Shown one piece after another: positions 6,838 to 13,647 of a stretch of DNA of 64,000 bases. Source of the stretch: a virus. The position numbers and the translations under genes were made by a program. The stretch covers positions 1-64,000 of the IMG/VR virus record IMGVR_UViG_3300034068_000566. One strand, 5' to 3'. Position 1 is the stretch's first letter, and each line of letters begins with the position of its first letter. Under the pieces are notes generated by a model. The model made no database searches. It had not been told where the DNA came from and was given only the letters and a program-made list of their open reading frames with translations.

Positions 6838-7058
6838 AGGTAAAAGTCATCTCCTTCTTTATATCCATAGTATTCGTTATATGATTGTTTTAGTGTATCA
6901 GGAGCGTATGACATAAATTGCCATTCAGCATACTCACTACCCTCATCTAAATTTCTATCATTCCATTGCTCAAAGAGTTCTTGCTCAATATCTACCTGAA
7001 TTGCTCCAAGGATGTGTTCGCCTACTGTATCTGTAAATGGTTCTATTGTTTGGGTCAT
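6834..7058 (-). CDS. Hypothetical protein, 74 aa
   Basis: Acidic helical protein (MTQTIEPFTDTVGEHILGAI..). Promoter TTGACA (7088-7093), 17-nt spacer and GATAAT (7065-7070) ends exactly 6 nt before the ATG, so this is a textbook leaderless gene and heads the 6132-7058 operon. Confidence 0.6.
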   Translation of the reverse strand: MTQTIEPFTDTVGEHILGAIQVDIEQELFEQWNDRNLDEGSEYAEWQFMSYAPDTLKQSYNEYYGYKEGDDFYL

Positions 7059-7112
7059 GTATTAATTATCGCACAAACCCTGCAAAATGTCAACTCCTTA
7101 CGTAATCCAATT

Positions 7113-7140
7113 CCTGGAAAAATATCATTGCTTACGTAAT
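7113..7140 (+). repeat. Bipartite motif CCTGG-N17-CGTAAT
   Basis: Fourth copy of the 3251-3625 motif, with the same 22-bp spacing. A second TTACGTAAT lies at 7098-7106. The intergenic 7059-7177 holds nothing else apart from the leaderless promoter and a TTCGAAAA word found in most gaps of this arm. Confidence 0.5.
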
Positions 7141-7177
7141 CATTGATTTTAAAAAATGTCAAATTCGAAAATCTTGC

Positions 7178-7250
7178 GATCTGTATCGGACTTGAACCGA
7201 CGACCTCTACCGTGACAGGGTAGCGCTCTAACCAACTGAGCTAACAGACC
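7178..7250 (-). tRNA. tRNA-Asp (anticodon GTC)
   Basis: Complete cloverleaf on the minus strand: acceptor GGTCTGT/ACAGATC (one G-U), D arm GCTC-AGTTGGTTA-GAGC, anticodon arm CTACC-CTGTCAC-GGTAG, T arm GTCGG-TTCAAGT-CCGAT. The 3' CCA is not encoded. Asp is abundant in the acidic microproteins of this arm. Confidence 0.93.
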
Positions 7251-7256
7251 TAATGG

Positions 7257-7279
7257 TGAGCAGTTTGAAATCTTGCTCA
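7257..7279. repeat. Hairpin repeat TGAGCA-N11-TGCTCA (copy 1)
   Basis: Six-bp stem with loop GTTTGAAATCT, followed on the plus strand by GGATTTTTTT. Lies between the DUF932 gene and the tRNA. Only the plus-strand reading has a T-run. Confidence 0.7.
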
Positions 7280-7290
7280 GGATTTTTTTG

Positions 7291-8307
7291 TTAGGCTAAC
7301 GCCATAACATTTTGAACAACTTTTAACAAGCGATTCTTTTCTGCGTTAATAGCAGGATCAAATCCACTTGCGCTTGCGAGAATAGATTCGTTAGAACCAC
7401 CACGAGCAGAACGATACCAGTCAAGGCGTTCGGTTAGCGCATTGAACGCACCCCAAGCAGAACCAGCAATCATTCCGTTAAACTCACCTGTGTAAATATC
7501 ATTGACCACGTCAATTTTATTTTCCCACTTTTTAAGTGAACCCTTAGAATCTTTTTCAGGCTTAGGGTAAGCAGCAAGAATGATGTTATTGAAATCAACA
7601 GCATTGACTTCTTTTTCAATCATAGCCTTAGCCATAATGTCAAATTCGTCCATATACTTATTAGCCATGCCAAGAGTTTCACGAGCAATTTGTACCTTGC
7701 CGTTAGCAGTTTGAGTATGGCGAATCTTGAAAGATTGCTTGATACCATTCTTTTTCTTGATTGAACCAAGAGCAAGATTGAGAGTGTTAGCGCATACAAC
7801 ACGAACAGGTGTGATACTTGCTTGAATAGCGATTGAGCCGTCATGTGATGTGTTGATGAGCAAATAAGTTTTAACCTTATCGGCAACACCAGTAGGGTCA
7901 AGAATTGTTTCACGTTCTAGTGCTAACGCACCGAATACAACACGACCACCCTTAATTGAGCCAGCAGTTTCCCAACGACCACCGCCGTCTAGGATATTGT
8001 CACCGAATGAGAATAGATCCTCATTCTGTAAAACATGGTAGCGTTCACCAACTACACCAAGAATATCTGTCTGAGTGTTATCGGTGGGATTAGTACGCAA
8101 GACATATTGGTACGCCTTGTCGCTTGTTAGATGTGTAGGGGTTTCTAAATCCTCTAAGCGAACATTCCACCCGTCAAGATTTGCTAATGAAAGCATTTCT
8201 GATGTGGTTTTTTCCTCTGAGAATACAGTACCCAATCCATGCCAAGCAGGTTCACGGAATGAAGCAAAACTTGCTACCCCATTTTGTGATTCTAGTTCAT
8301 GTGCCAT
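7291..8307 (-). CDS. DUF932 family phage/plasmid-like protein
   Basis: 338 aa, the usual length. N-terminal PAWHGLGTVF is the hallmark of the DUF932 (TIGR03299) family found in phages and plasmids; later features are GVVGERYHVLQNEDLFSF, a VVFGALAL strand, and ITPVRVVCANTLNLAL. The family has no proven biochemical role; links to recombination or replication have been proposed. Ribosome-binding site GAAAGGA upstream. Controlled by a TGTCAG-type promoter with a Crp-like site (8341-8424). Flanked downstream by a TGAGCA hairpin and tRNA-Asp. Confidence 0.88.
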   Translation of the reverse strand: MAHELESQNGVASFASFREPAWHGLGTVFSEEKTTSEMLSLANLDGWNVRLEDLETPTHLTSDKAYQYVLRTNPTDNTQTDILGVVGERYHVLQNEDLFSFGDNILDGGGRWETAGSIKGGRVVFGALALERETILDPTGVADKVKTYLLINTSHDGSIAIQASITPVRVVCANTLNLALGSIKKKNGIKQSFKIRHTQTANGKVQIARETLGMANKYMDEFDIMAKAMIEKEVNAVDFNNIILAAYPKPEKDSKGSLKKWENKIDVVNDIYTGEFNGMIAGSAWGAFNALTERLDWYRSARGGSNESILASASGFDPAINAEKNRLLKVVQNVMALA

Positions 8308-8340
8308 GAGTTTATTTCCTTTCGTTTGATTGTTAATTTA

Positions 8341-8424
8341 AGTATAACATTACGGACTGACAAAAGCAAATCGGGATAGTTAAACATGGACAATCTGGAC
8401 ATTTTTTCCGTGATCTTAATCACA
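8341..8424 (-). promoter_or_regulatory. TGTCAG-type promoter plus Crp-like site
   Basis: TGTCAG (8357-8362), N10, TATACT (8341-8346), with TGT just before the -10. CGTGA-TCTTAA-TCACA at 8409-8424 (one mismatch) is centred about 82 bp upstream of the predicted start. Drives the DUF932 gene. Confidence 0.6.
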
Positions 8425-8466
8425 TGATCGTAACTTGACTTTTAAGCTGGCCCGTTCGAAAATTTT

Positions 8467-8490
8467 GTGAAGCAGTTTTAGGACGTGCTC
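8467..8490. repeat. Hairpin repeat (copy 2, diverged)
   Basis: TGAAGCA ... TGCTCAGG, a one-base insertion relative to the other copies. Located 3' of the 134-aa gene, like every copy on this arm. Confidence 0.55.
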
Positions 8491-8515
8491 AGGTCCTTTG
8501 ATTAGTAGCCCCCTA

Positions 8516-8920
8516 CTAAACTTCTATTCGGTCAACACTTGATGAAAGATATTCAACACCTTCAGGATAATTAACAGAATCAAAATCAATATCGTGAATT
8601 AAATTTAGTGCTGACTCTTCATCACGAGCACGACATGTCACTGAATATTGAACTGTAACTTCTAATTCAAATTCTTTTGACAATTCAAATCCGCAAATGT
8701 TAGCGATCTGCTCCGCTTCTGCTTCATTGATTGAAGCCTCTTCCAAAGCATTCATAGTCCAGTCAAACATGTCATCACGCAAGCGCTGTAGGGTGCCTGC
8801 TGTTTCATAGTCACGCTGCGCTAAATTCTGGGAATGTAGAACTAAATCATTAATTCGTTCATCCTGCTTAGCAATAGTGGCCTTAAGAAAATCCTCTGTG
8901 GCATTTGTAGTTGTAATCAT
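8516..8920 (-). CDS. Hypothetical protein, 134 aa
   Basis: N-terminal helix (ATIAKQDERINDLVLHSQNL), a region with acidic helices, then a beta-rich C-terminus (LEVTVQYSVTCRARDEESAL) resembling ferredoxin-like alpha/beta domains. Start coupled to the stop of the 88-aa gene upstream (shared A). Function unknown. Confidence 0.65.
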   Translation of the reverse strand: MITTTNATEDFLKATIAKQDERINDLVLHSQNLAQRDYETAGTLQRLRDDMFDWTMNALEEASINEAEAEQIANICGFELSKEFELEVTVQYSVTCRARDEESALNLIHDIDFDSVNYPEGVEYLSSSVDRIEV

Positions 8921-9186
8921 TAGTTATCCAATCCTTCTGTTAGTTGATTCATTTCTTTCATTGTAGCAACCATGTCTGACATATCTGATTCTGATAAGCA
9001 AATAGACGAGACAAGTGTTGCTGTTAGTGCTGATAGTGAGGCACTGTATTTAAATAGCAACCGAGCAAACTCTTCATTTTCCATGTATTCACGGTTTTTA
9101 AACATAAATTGCGCTAAACCCATTAGTTCATGATCAAAGAGGGCTTCCTCTGTTGCTTCTTTAATTTGTAACATTGTGCTAATCAT
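8920..9186 (-). CDS. Hypothetical helical protein, 88 aa
   Basis: Predicted all-helical (MISTMLQIKEATEEALFDHE..) with a small-residue stretch SASLSALTATLVSSICL. Ribosome-binding site AAAGGTAG. First gene of a two-gene unit with the 134-aa protein. Not recognised. Confidence 0.6.
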   Translation of the reverse strand: MISTMLQIKEATEEALFDHELMGLAQFMFKNREYMENEEFARLLFKYSASLSALTATLVSSICLSESDMSDMVATMKEMNQLTEGLDN

Positions 9187-9212
9187 TGGGCTACCTTTCT
9201 AAAGTTTTGTGT

Positions 9213-9235
9213 TGAGCAGTTTATAGTCATGCTCA
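9213..9235. repeat. Hairpin repeat TGAGCA-N11-TGCTCA (copy 3)
   Basis: Same stem and GTTT-start loop as copy 1, followed by GGACATTTC. Between the 140-aa gene's stop and the next gene. Confidence 0.7.
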
Positions 9236-9254
9236 GGACATTTCCGTTAAGGAA

Positions 9255-9677
9255 TTATAGGTATTCTGATACAGCGTTGTAAGTGCTGGTATTGACAGTT
9301 TCCTCATCTGTCATTTTAAGAATACGAATTGCGTTTTCCAATTCCTTCTTTGACTCACGATAAGTGCTGGCATGAATAAACTCTACTTCACGCTCAGGCT
9401 CAGGTGGCATTTGTGCTTCTGATACTTTGAGGTCAAAGTCAATGTTTAGAGTGTCGTTATACGCACGATAGTTAGTGCGTAAGTTAAAGGCTTGCTTGAT
9501 GTTATCAAGTGCGAAAGTAAGAACTTCTGCTTTCCATGCTTCCATAGCCTTCTCAAACTTTAGTTCATTTTCTTTTTGTGTTGCGTAGTTAGTTTCTAAC
9601 TTAGCAAGTGATACCTCTAGTGCGTTGATGATTTTAGGTGTTGCGATTTTGACATTTATTGCTTTTGCTCTAGCCAT
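9255..9677 (-). CDS. Hypothetical coiled-coil protein, 140 aa
   Basis: Basic N-terminus (MARAKAINVKIATPKI) followed by long charged helices (LAKLETNYATQKENELKFEK; YRESKKELENAIRILKM). Similar proteins occur in actinobacteriophages without known role. Start preceded by GAAACGAGAAAACAC. Confidence 0.65.
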   Translation of the reverse strand: MARAKAINVKIATPKIINALEVSLAKLETNYATQKENELKFEKAMEAWKAEVLTFALDNIKQAFNLRTNYRAYNDTLNIDFDLKVSEAQMPPEPEREVEFIHASTYRESKKELENAIRILKMTDEETVNTSTYNAVSEYL

Positions 9678-9735
9678 GTGTTTTCTCGTTTCTGTTTGTG
9701 GGGTATTTCTATTATAGGGGGTGGGTGTGACATTT

Positions 9736-9758
9736 TGAGCAGTTTGTATTCATGCTCA
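9736..9758. repeat. Hairpin repeat TGAGCA-N11-TGCTCA (copy 4)
   Basis: Loop GTTTGTATTCA; followed by GGAATAAG. Directly downstream of the 54-aa gene. Confidence 0.7.
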
Positions 9759-9774
9759 GGAATAAGTAATTAGA

Positions 9775-9939
9775 TTACTTTGCTGTCCAAGTTGTGTAGC
9801 GGTGTGCGCCATTGACATCTAGTTTGACTCGGACATTACCATTTGATAGTGGAGTAATCTCTGCGATTGTTCCAGTTACCTTTGATTTTTGTGTGGTGTA
9901 GGTGTCGCCTACCTTGTAAGTTGCTGTATTAACTGACAT
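9775..9939 (-). CDS. Small beta-rich protein, 54 aa
   Basis: YKVGDTYTTQKSKVTGTIAE.. and NVRVKLDVNGAHRYTTW suggest a small SH3/KOW-like barrel. Such single-domain proteins are frequent in phage early arms. Preceded by a long regulatory gap with a TGTCAG promoter and two Crp-like sites. Confidence 0.6.
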   Translation of the reverse strand: MSVNTATYKVGDTYTTQKSKVTGTIAEITPLSNGNVRVKLDVNGAHRYTTWTAK

Positions 9940-9973
9940 TGTATTTCCTTTTCTGTTAGTTGGTTATAGATTA

Positions 9974-10145
9974 AGTATAACATTTCCTACTGACATTTAT
10001 CAAATTATTATCTGATAATCTCACTATGTGGAATTGTTATTTGGTTATACCTAAGTATGACAGAAAATGTCATAAATGTCAATTCTTAATCGTAAACCTG
10101 GGTGTGATAAATGTCACCTTAATCTGCTATGTGATAAATCTCACA
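9974..10145 (-). promoter_or_regulatory. TGTCAG-type promoter with two Crp-like sites
   Basis: TGTCAG (9990-9995), N10, TATACT (9974-9979). Palindromes at 10103-10118 (TGTGA-TAAATG-TCACC, one mismatch) and 10130-10145 (TGTGA-TAAATC-TCACA, perfect). The 250-bp gap 9940-10190 also has a CCTGG box and TCGAAAA; no gene is seen in it. Confidence 0.6.
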
Positions 10146-10190
10146 CGTGTCGAAAATTTCTGCGGGGAAGCACAGAAATTAACTTATTAC

Positions 10191-10433
10191 TTATTCATCA
10201 CTATCAACATACACATAGAGAGAGATCATCTCATCATGCTTGAAAGTGATAACATCTTTCTCACCAAACTCATCAGTGAACTCAACATGATAGTCATCGC
10301 CGTTATTGCTATCGCTAATACCTGTTACTTCAACAACCTCATCTGAGATACCGATTAGATCATTTAGCATTAGCTGGTTTGGTTGTAAGCGATCAGCAAA
10401 GATTAATTCCATAGTTTTTATTGTAGCAGACAT
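10191..10433 (-). CDS. Small beta-barrel-like protein, 80 aa
   Basis: ELIFADRLQPNQLMLNDLIG.. then DDYHVEFTDEFGEKDVITFKHDEMI: alternating strands as in the small barrels common in actinophages. Start set at 10433; an ATG three codons upstream is also in frame. Acidic. Function unknown. Confidence 0.6.
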   Translation of the reverse strand: MSATIKTMELIFADRLQPNQLMLNDLIGISDEVVEVTGISDSNNGDDYHVEFTDEFGEKDVITFKHDEMISLYVYVDSDE

Positions 10434-10434
10434 T

Positions 10435-10554
10435 TTATCCATCCATTTCTACGCAGTCCATAAAGCATTCCTCGCACATATACTCATCAATAGTGTAGTC
10501 ATCTTCATTAAGGCAATCGTGTTCAACGCAAGGGCATTTATTTATTGTCATCAT
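10435..10554 (-). CDS. Cys-rich microprotein, 39 aa
   Basis: CPCVEHDC and CEECFMDC give two pairs of zinc ligands. Tandem ATG-ATG overlapping the TGA upstream. Resembles the zinc-ribbon proteins at 5076 and 12791 in layout (DEYMC..C). Confidence 0.55.
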   Translation of the reverse strand: MMTINKCPCVEHDCLNEDDYTIDEYMCEECFMDCVEMDG

Positions 10555-10745
10555 GCGAACATCTCATCTAATTCTGAGTCTGACATTTCTACCCACTCGT
10601 TACTATTTATTAGAAATTCGGGCTCGCCAATAATAGACTCGCAATCAGAAAAATCGGGGAATTGGTAATTGGTCATTACTTCCTCGATATCAGTCGTTTC
10701 AAGATAAAACTCATGATACATGCTTACCTTATAAGTCTTAGACAT
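10551..10745 (-). CDS. Hypothetical acidic protein, 64 aa
   Basis: KTYKVSMYHEFYLETTDIEEV begins with a beta strand and an acidic helix, the same strand-plus-helix plan as the proteins at 11038 and 11185. Ends with MSDSELDEMFA. Stop-start coupled to both neighbours. Unknown role. Confidence 0.58.
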   Translation of the reverse strand: MSKTYKVSMYHEFYLETTDIEEVMTNYQFPDFSDCESIIGEPEFLINSNEWVEMSDSELDEMFA

Positions 10746-11038
10746 TATTCGTTATCCTCATCTACTGGGTCAATAAACCATGATAGGTTATGTCCTTCAA
10801 TAATAGCATAGGCTGGTGACTTTGCTTGCCCTCGCCAAGTAACCTGAAAGTTACCAATCATAGGCATATCAATAAGGCGATCATAGTCCTCATCATAGGC
10901 GGCATCAATAGCGGCAATACAAGTAGGTATCATTTCAACGGGTACTGGTGGATAATGATTACCCTGTAAGTGATAACGCAATTGCGTTTCAAGGTCTAAG
11001 GTTGTGTCTGCTAATCCAATTGCTGTTACTGATCCCAT
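10745..11038 (-). CDS. Hypothetical protein, 97 aa
   Basis: No known motif. Middle part PPVPVEMIPTCIAAIDAAYD, C-terminal beta-rich FQVTWRGQAKSPAYAIIEGH.. with acidic tail. Ribosome-binding site GGAGAAAATATA overlaps the end of the 47-aa gene upstream. Confidence 0.6.
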   Translation of the reverse strand: MGSVTAIGLADTTLDLETQLRYHLQGNHYPPVPVEMIPTCIAAIDAAYDEDYDRLIDMPMIGNFQVTWRGQAKSPAYAIIEGHNLSWFIDPVDEDNE

Positions 11039-11181
11039 TATATTTTCTCCTCAATGTCTGCGACATAAACATCACTTCTGCGAATTCCGCCATATTCTAA
11101 ATTAGAATCAAACATGCTGACGGCATCTTCTTCATTGTCTGCTTCAACGTTAATAAAACAAGTAAACTCATATAGTGCCAT
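11038..11181 (-). CDS. 47-aa protein, tandem paralogue A
   Basis: MALYEFTCFINVEADNEEDA.. NLEYGGIRRSDVYVADI. It is clearly related to the 55-aa protein immediately upstream (MARFEF..FIDVEAENHDEA..LKYGIDKDNVYVADI), the product of a tandem gene duplication. Plan: strand, acidic helix, strand. Function unknown. Confidence 0.6.
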   Translation of the reverse strand: MALYEFTCFINVEADNEEDAVSMFDSNLEYGGIRRSDVYVADIEEKI

Positions 11182-11184
11182 TAT

Positions 11185-11352
11185 TTATACCTCTACGCCT
11201 TCGTTGTTGTAAATAGTTAATTCTTTTATGTCTGCGACATAAACATTATCTTTATCTATTCCATATTTTAATTGAAATTGAAAAACATCAATAGCCTCAT
11301 CATGGTTTTCTGCTTCTACATCTATGAAAGTGTTAAACTCAAATCTTGCCAT
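11185..11352 (-). CDS. 55-aa protein, tandem paralogue B
   Basis: Paralogue of the adjacent 47-aa protein, aligned over its whole length without gaps except an 8-residue C-terminal extension (KELTIYNNEGVEV). Stop-start overlap with the 68-aa gene upstream. Confidence 0.6.
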   Translation of the reverse strand: MARFEFNTFIDVEAENHDEAIDVFQFQLKYGIDKDNVYVADIKELTIYNNEGVEV

Positions 11353-11558
11353 TACTTAGTTACCACCTTTCTACCTTCACGATAGAATACTTTTGTGTAG
11401 CAAACCAATTCGGGAGTGTAAATATTGACAGTTGAGTATTCGTTAGCCGTTCCCCAATCGGTAAACTGAAAAAATGCTTGCCACGCTTTCATTTCATCAG
11501 GGTAATCTTTCTGCCAGTGTGGGGCATTGCTATCATAGGCGACAGTTATTTTATACAT
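11352..11558 (-). CDS. Hypothetical protein, 68 aa
   Basis: MYKITVAYDSNAPHWQKDYP..DEMKAWQAFFQFTDWG: strand then an A/W/F helix, then NEYSTVNIYTPE and a basic end. Start set at 11558 because AAGAAGG precedes this ATG; a longer in-frame version is unsupported. Confidence 0.6.
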   Translation of the reverse strand: MYKITVAYDSNAPHWQKDYPDEMKAWQAFFQFTDWGTANEYSTVNIYTPELVCYTKVFYREGRKVVTK

Positions 11559-11764
11559 TAGTTTCCTTCTTTCGTTGTTGATATTTCTGATACTACCATG
11601 TCGTACTGACAATCGCAGGGTTCTGTGTAATCAAATGAGCAGAAATAGCAACCCATCATTTCATCGCATACACGGCACTGATAGCGGAATTGTACTTCAT
11701 CGCAGCAAATCTGAGATATATCCCAAATTAAATAGTGATCTGTCTTATCTATAACTGTAGCCAT
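11558..11764 (-). CDS. Cys-rich zinc-binding protein, 68 aa
   Basis: Eight cysteines: ICCDEV, YQCRVCDEMMGCYFCSFDYTEPCDCQ. The stretch GCYFCxFDYxxPCxC is shared with the plus-strand 55-aa protein at 16295, showing they are paralogues on opposite strands. Start at 11764 chosen for the GAAAGAAGG upstream. Function unknown. Confidence 0.62.
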   Translation of the reverse strand: MATVIDKTDHYLIWDISQICCDEVQFRYQCRVCDEMMGCYFCSFDYTEPCDCQYDMVVSEISTTKEGN

Positions 11765-11799
11765 AGGGGGCAACCTTCTTTCTTTTTCTTTATACTGTA

Positions 11800-11884
11800 A
11801 GCCTACCATTTATCACTGACATTTTCAATTTTTAATAGGCTTATCTTAAATAGTAAGACGGCGTGTCGTGTGATTAATCTCACA
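11800..11884 (-). promoter_or_regulatory. TGTCAG-type promoter plus perfect Crp-like site
   Basis: TGTCAG (11816-11821), N10, TAGGCT (11800-11805). TGTGA-TTAATC-TCACA at 11869-11884 is perfect and centred about 83 bp upstream of the predicted start. A CCTGGG box and a DnaA-like TTATCCACA (11896-11904) follow. Serves the 10191-11764 gene run. Confidence 0.6.
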
Positions 11885-11943
11885 ACCTGGGTAAGTTATC
11901 CACAGTTCTTAAATCACCCTGTGGACAACCTTTCGAAAAAAAT

Positions 11944-11971
11944 AAAGGACAGCCTGCAGTAGCTGCCCTTT
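11944..11971. terminator. Bidirectional rho-independent terminator
   Basis: AAAGGACAGC ... GCTGCCCTTT forms a long stem with one mismatch, with T-rich flanks on both strands. On the minus strand it ends the unit containing the 21-aa peptide, before the next promoter. Confidence 0.65.
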
Positions 11972-11984
11972 AAATTATTTTTTA

Positions 11985-12050
11985 TTATCCAGATCCAGCA
12001 ATCATTAAGATAGCAATAAAAATACCAGTTGCAATTATTAAGATTTCCAT
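11985..12050 (-). CDS. 21-aa membrane micropeptide
   Basis: A single hydrophobic helix, MEILIIATGIFIAILMIAGS.., supported by AAAGGAG 9-10 nt upstream, which is why I call it despite its size. A terminator follows at once. Function unknown. Confidence 0.45.
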   Translation of the reverse strand: MEILIIATGIFIAILMIAGSG

Positions 12051-12066
12051 TTTTATTATTCTCCTT

Positions 12067-12801
12067 TTATTTTTTAGTGGCAGAAAAAATTATGTCACTC
12101 TTTGAGTATACACACAATGAGCATGAAACGCAAGCCGAGCCAGCAGTGCTAATCAATGGAATTTGCTTATTATTTTCAGGACATTTAGCAGCAGGGCGCC
12201 CGATCATTTCTTTAACATCTGCTTGACCTATAGCAAAATTCTTAGCAAGGTATGCCATGCGTACGCCACTATTAATTTTTAGATCAACAGCAGTTTTAAC
12301 ATTCTCACTATCAGCAGAAAAATACAGTGAGAGGTTTTCAATATCTTTTAGAATAAGGGCAGCAGACTTAACACGAGTGTAAACCCAGAATTGTACATCC
12401 GCATTAAGTTTAATTACATCGGACCACGCAATGGCATAAGTATCATTAAAGAAGTCACCGTCCCAATGGATACGGAATAACATGGGCGCATTCTTTTTTA
12501 CACAATCAGCCTTAAAATCAGCAATCATCTCACTGATCAAATTAAGCATGGTTAAATAGTCTGCGTCTTTTAGCAGGGCCCAATTATGAAGTAGGTTAAC
12601 CTTTACGGAAGGGAAGACCTTTTCAAGTTTTCCTGCGTAGCATATGCTCTCACATACACTAGTGGCACCAGGGCACGAGAAAGCCTTTCCAGCAGGTAGG
12701 CCGAACGTGTTAGCAATTGCTGCTTGTTTTCCATTTTTTGTGACAAGGTTAGCCACCTTTCTATCGTTAGAACGTTTTAATTTTAGGGGATTAGTAGTCA
12801 A
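12067..12801 (-). CDS. GP88-like protein (actinophage gene product 88 family)
   Basis: 244 aa. FSCPGATSVCESICYAGK, then FRIHWDGDFFNDTYAIAWSD, QFWVYTR and a C-terminal Cys cluster (SACVSCSLCVYS) match the gene product 88 domain of mycobacteriophages. The Cys clusters at both ends suggest a metal or iron-sulfur site. The fold and activity are not established in what I know. The start is TTG at 12801, overlapping the 59-aa gene upstream by 11 nt. Confidence 0.75.
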   Translation of the reverse strand: MTTNPLKLKRSNDRKVANLVTKNGKQAAIANTFGLPAGKAFSCPGATSVCESICYAGKLEKVFPSVKVNLLHNWALLKDADYLTMLNLISEMIADFKADCVKKNAPMLFRIHWDGDFFNDTYAIAWSDVIKLNADVQFWVYTRVKSAALILKDIENLSLYFSADSENVKTAVDLKINSGVRMAYLAKNFAIGQADVKEMIGRPAAKCPENNKQIPLISTAGSACVSCSLCVYSKSDIIFSATKK

Positions 12802-12970
12802 GGCTAAGACTCATTTCTAATACACGATCTTCATGGGTAATAGAATCTGCTAATTCATTTAGCCAGCAATGATCACACATAGGCATATATTCATCAACAG
12901 CATTTTCATTACACTTAGGGCAGGTAGTAGAATAGAATTCATCAAAGAATTCATCGTTTTCAAATGTCAT
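12791..12970 (-). CDS. Zinc-ribbon protein, 59 aa
   Basis: TTCPKCNENAVDEYMPMCDHCW gives a CxxC...CxxC ribbon spaced by 12 residues. Ribosome-binding site AAGAAAGG. Probably in one operon with the GP88-like protein, whose TTG start lies inside its 3' end. Confidence 0.6.
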   Translation of the reverse strand: MTFENDEFFDEFYSTTCPKCNENAVDEYMPMCDHCWLNELADSITHEDRVLEMSLSLDY

Positions 12971-12986
12971 GGGGGCACGACCTTTC

Positions 12987-13136
12987 TTAGTTGTTGTTAT
13001 TTTTTAATTCTAGCATATCGGACTGACATTTATTCTTGCGAGAATAAACTTTCTTAGACTTAATAGGGGTCGCCGCATTTGACCTACGCAATTCCATAAG
13101 CCTGCGTAAATCCTCAGCGGTTTTCTTAGTTGACAT
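12987..13136 (-). CDS. Small basic protein, 49 aa
   Basis: MSTKKTAEDLRRLMELRRSN... IKSKKVYSRKNK is strongly basic, a likely nucleic-acid binder. It has an internal TGTCAG-type promoter (13007-13028) that would serve the 59-aa and GP88-like genes. The C-terminus ends in four Asn encoded by the promoter-proximal AAC repeats. Confidence 0.5.
   Translation of the reverse strand: MSTKKTAEDLRRLMELRRSNAATPIKSKKVYSRKNKCQSDMLELKNNNN
13007..13028 (-). promoter_or_regulatory. TGTCAG-type promoter
   Basis: TGTCAG (13023-13028), N10, TAGAAT (13007-13012), TGC before the -10. Drives 12791-12970 and the GP88-like gene. Confidence 0.6.
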
Positions 13137-13181
13137 ACAATAATCTTAGCATACTTAAAGTTAAAATACAAATTATAAAAT

Positions 13182-13197
13182 TGTGACAAATCTCACA
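13182..13197. promoter_or_regulatory. Crp-like palindrome TGTGA-N6-TCACA (perfect)
   Basis: TGTGA-CAAATC-TCACA, about 50 bp upstream of the 49-aa gene. Next to it, in order, are CCTGGG, CGTAAA, a DnaA-like TGTGGATAA (13230-13238) and TTCGAAAA: the composite module seen in several gaps. Confidence 0.55.
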
Positions 13198-13262
13198 AAA
13201 CCTGGGCCTGTGGACAAAGTACGTAAAGCTGTGGATAACTTTTCGTTTCGAAAAATTTTTAG

Positions 13263-13285
13263 TGAGCAGTTTAAAATCTTGCTCA
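13263..13285. repeat. Hairpin repeat TGAGCA-N11-TGCTCA (copy 5)
   Basis: Loop GTTTAAAATCT, almost identical to copy 1, followed on the plus strand by GGATTTTTATTTTT. Located just 3' of the 50-aa gene. Confidence 0.7.
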
Positions 13286-13297
13286 GGATTTTTATTT

Positions 13298-13450
13298 TTA
13301 TTTTTTAATTCGTTCACTTCGCAAAGCAACTTGCAATCTGCGAATTTCTTTTTCTAATTGGATGTTGCGTTGCCAAAAAGCAATCATCATTGTAAGTGAT
13401 CCAGCTAAAGCAATTACAATTGCGATTAGTGTTCCGTTATCTAAAATCAA
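13298..13450 (-). CDS. 50-aa TM plus basic-helix protein
   Basis: TTG start overlapping the TGA of the 66-aa gene (AATTGA). LIAIVIALAGSLTMMIAF forms a TM segment followed by a charged helix (QRNIQLEKEIRRLQVALRSE). The topology resembles small phage membrane-anchored coiled-coil proteins. Function unknown. Confidence 0.5.
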   Translation of the reverse strand: MILDNGTLIAIVIALAGSLTMMIAFWQRNIQLEKEIRRLQVALRSERIKK

Positions 13451-13647
13451 TTTGCCATCTCCAATTCTTTATAGCAAGCAATCGCAAATCTATTTGCGTC
13501 AAATCTTGGGTTATCAGTTTCAAACATTAGAGAAAATTCATCTACCAAATCAGCAAATAAAATTTCTCCTTGCTCATCAAAAACAGATGTAGCAAAATAA
13601 TTGCTAAGAATTTCAGCGGTTGCGACATAGTCTTTACGAGTCATCAT
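13447..13647 (-). CDS. MTRKDY-type conserved phage protein, 66 aa
   Basis: MMTRKDYVATAEILSNYF.. with MFETDNPRFDANRFAIAC. Small proteins with this MTRKDY...DNPRFD..RF signature are widespread in phages and metagenomes, always without known function. Tandem ATG-ATG at the start. Confidence 0.7.
   Translation of the reverse strand: MMTRKDYVATAEILSNYFATSVFDEQGEILFADLVDEFSLMFETDNPRFDANRFAIACYKELEMAN

Noticed and set aside
9726-9741. Possible further Crp-like site near TGTGACATTTTGAGCA
   Set aside because: Only the left half matches; the right half belongs to hairpin copy 4.
10306-10668. Plus-strand open frame of 120 codons
   Set aside because: It is antisense to three coupled minus-strand genes and lacks a ribosome-binding site.
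13126-13329. Minus-strand open frame of 67 codons across the composite control module
   Set aside because: It runs through the Crp-like palindrome, DnaA-like box and hairpin and ends inside a promoter; composition is not protein-like.
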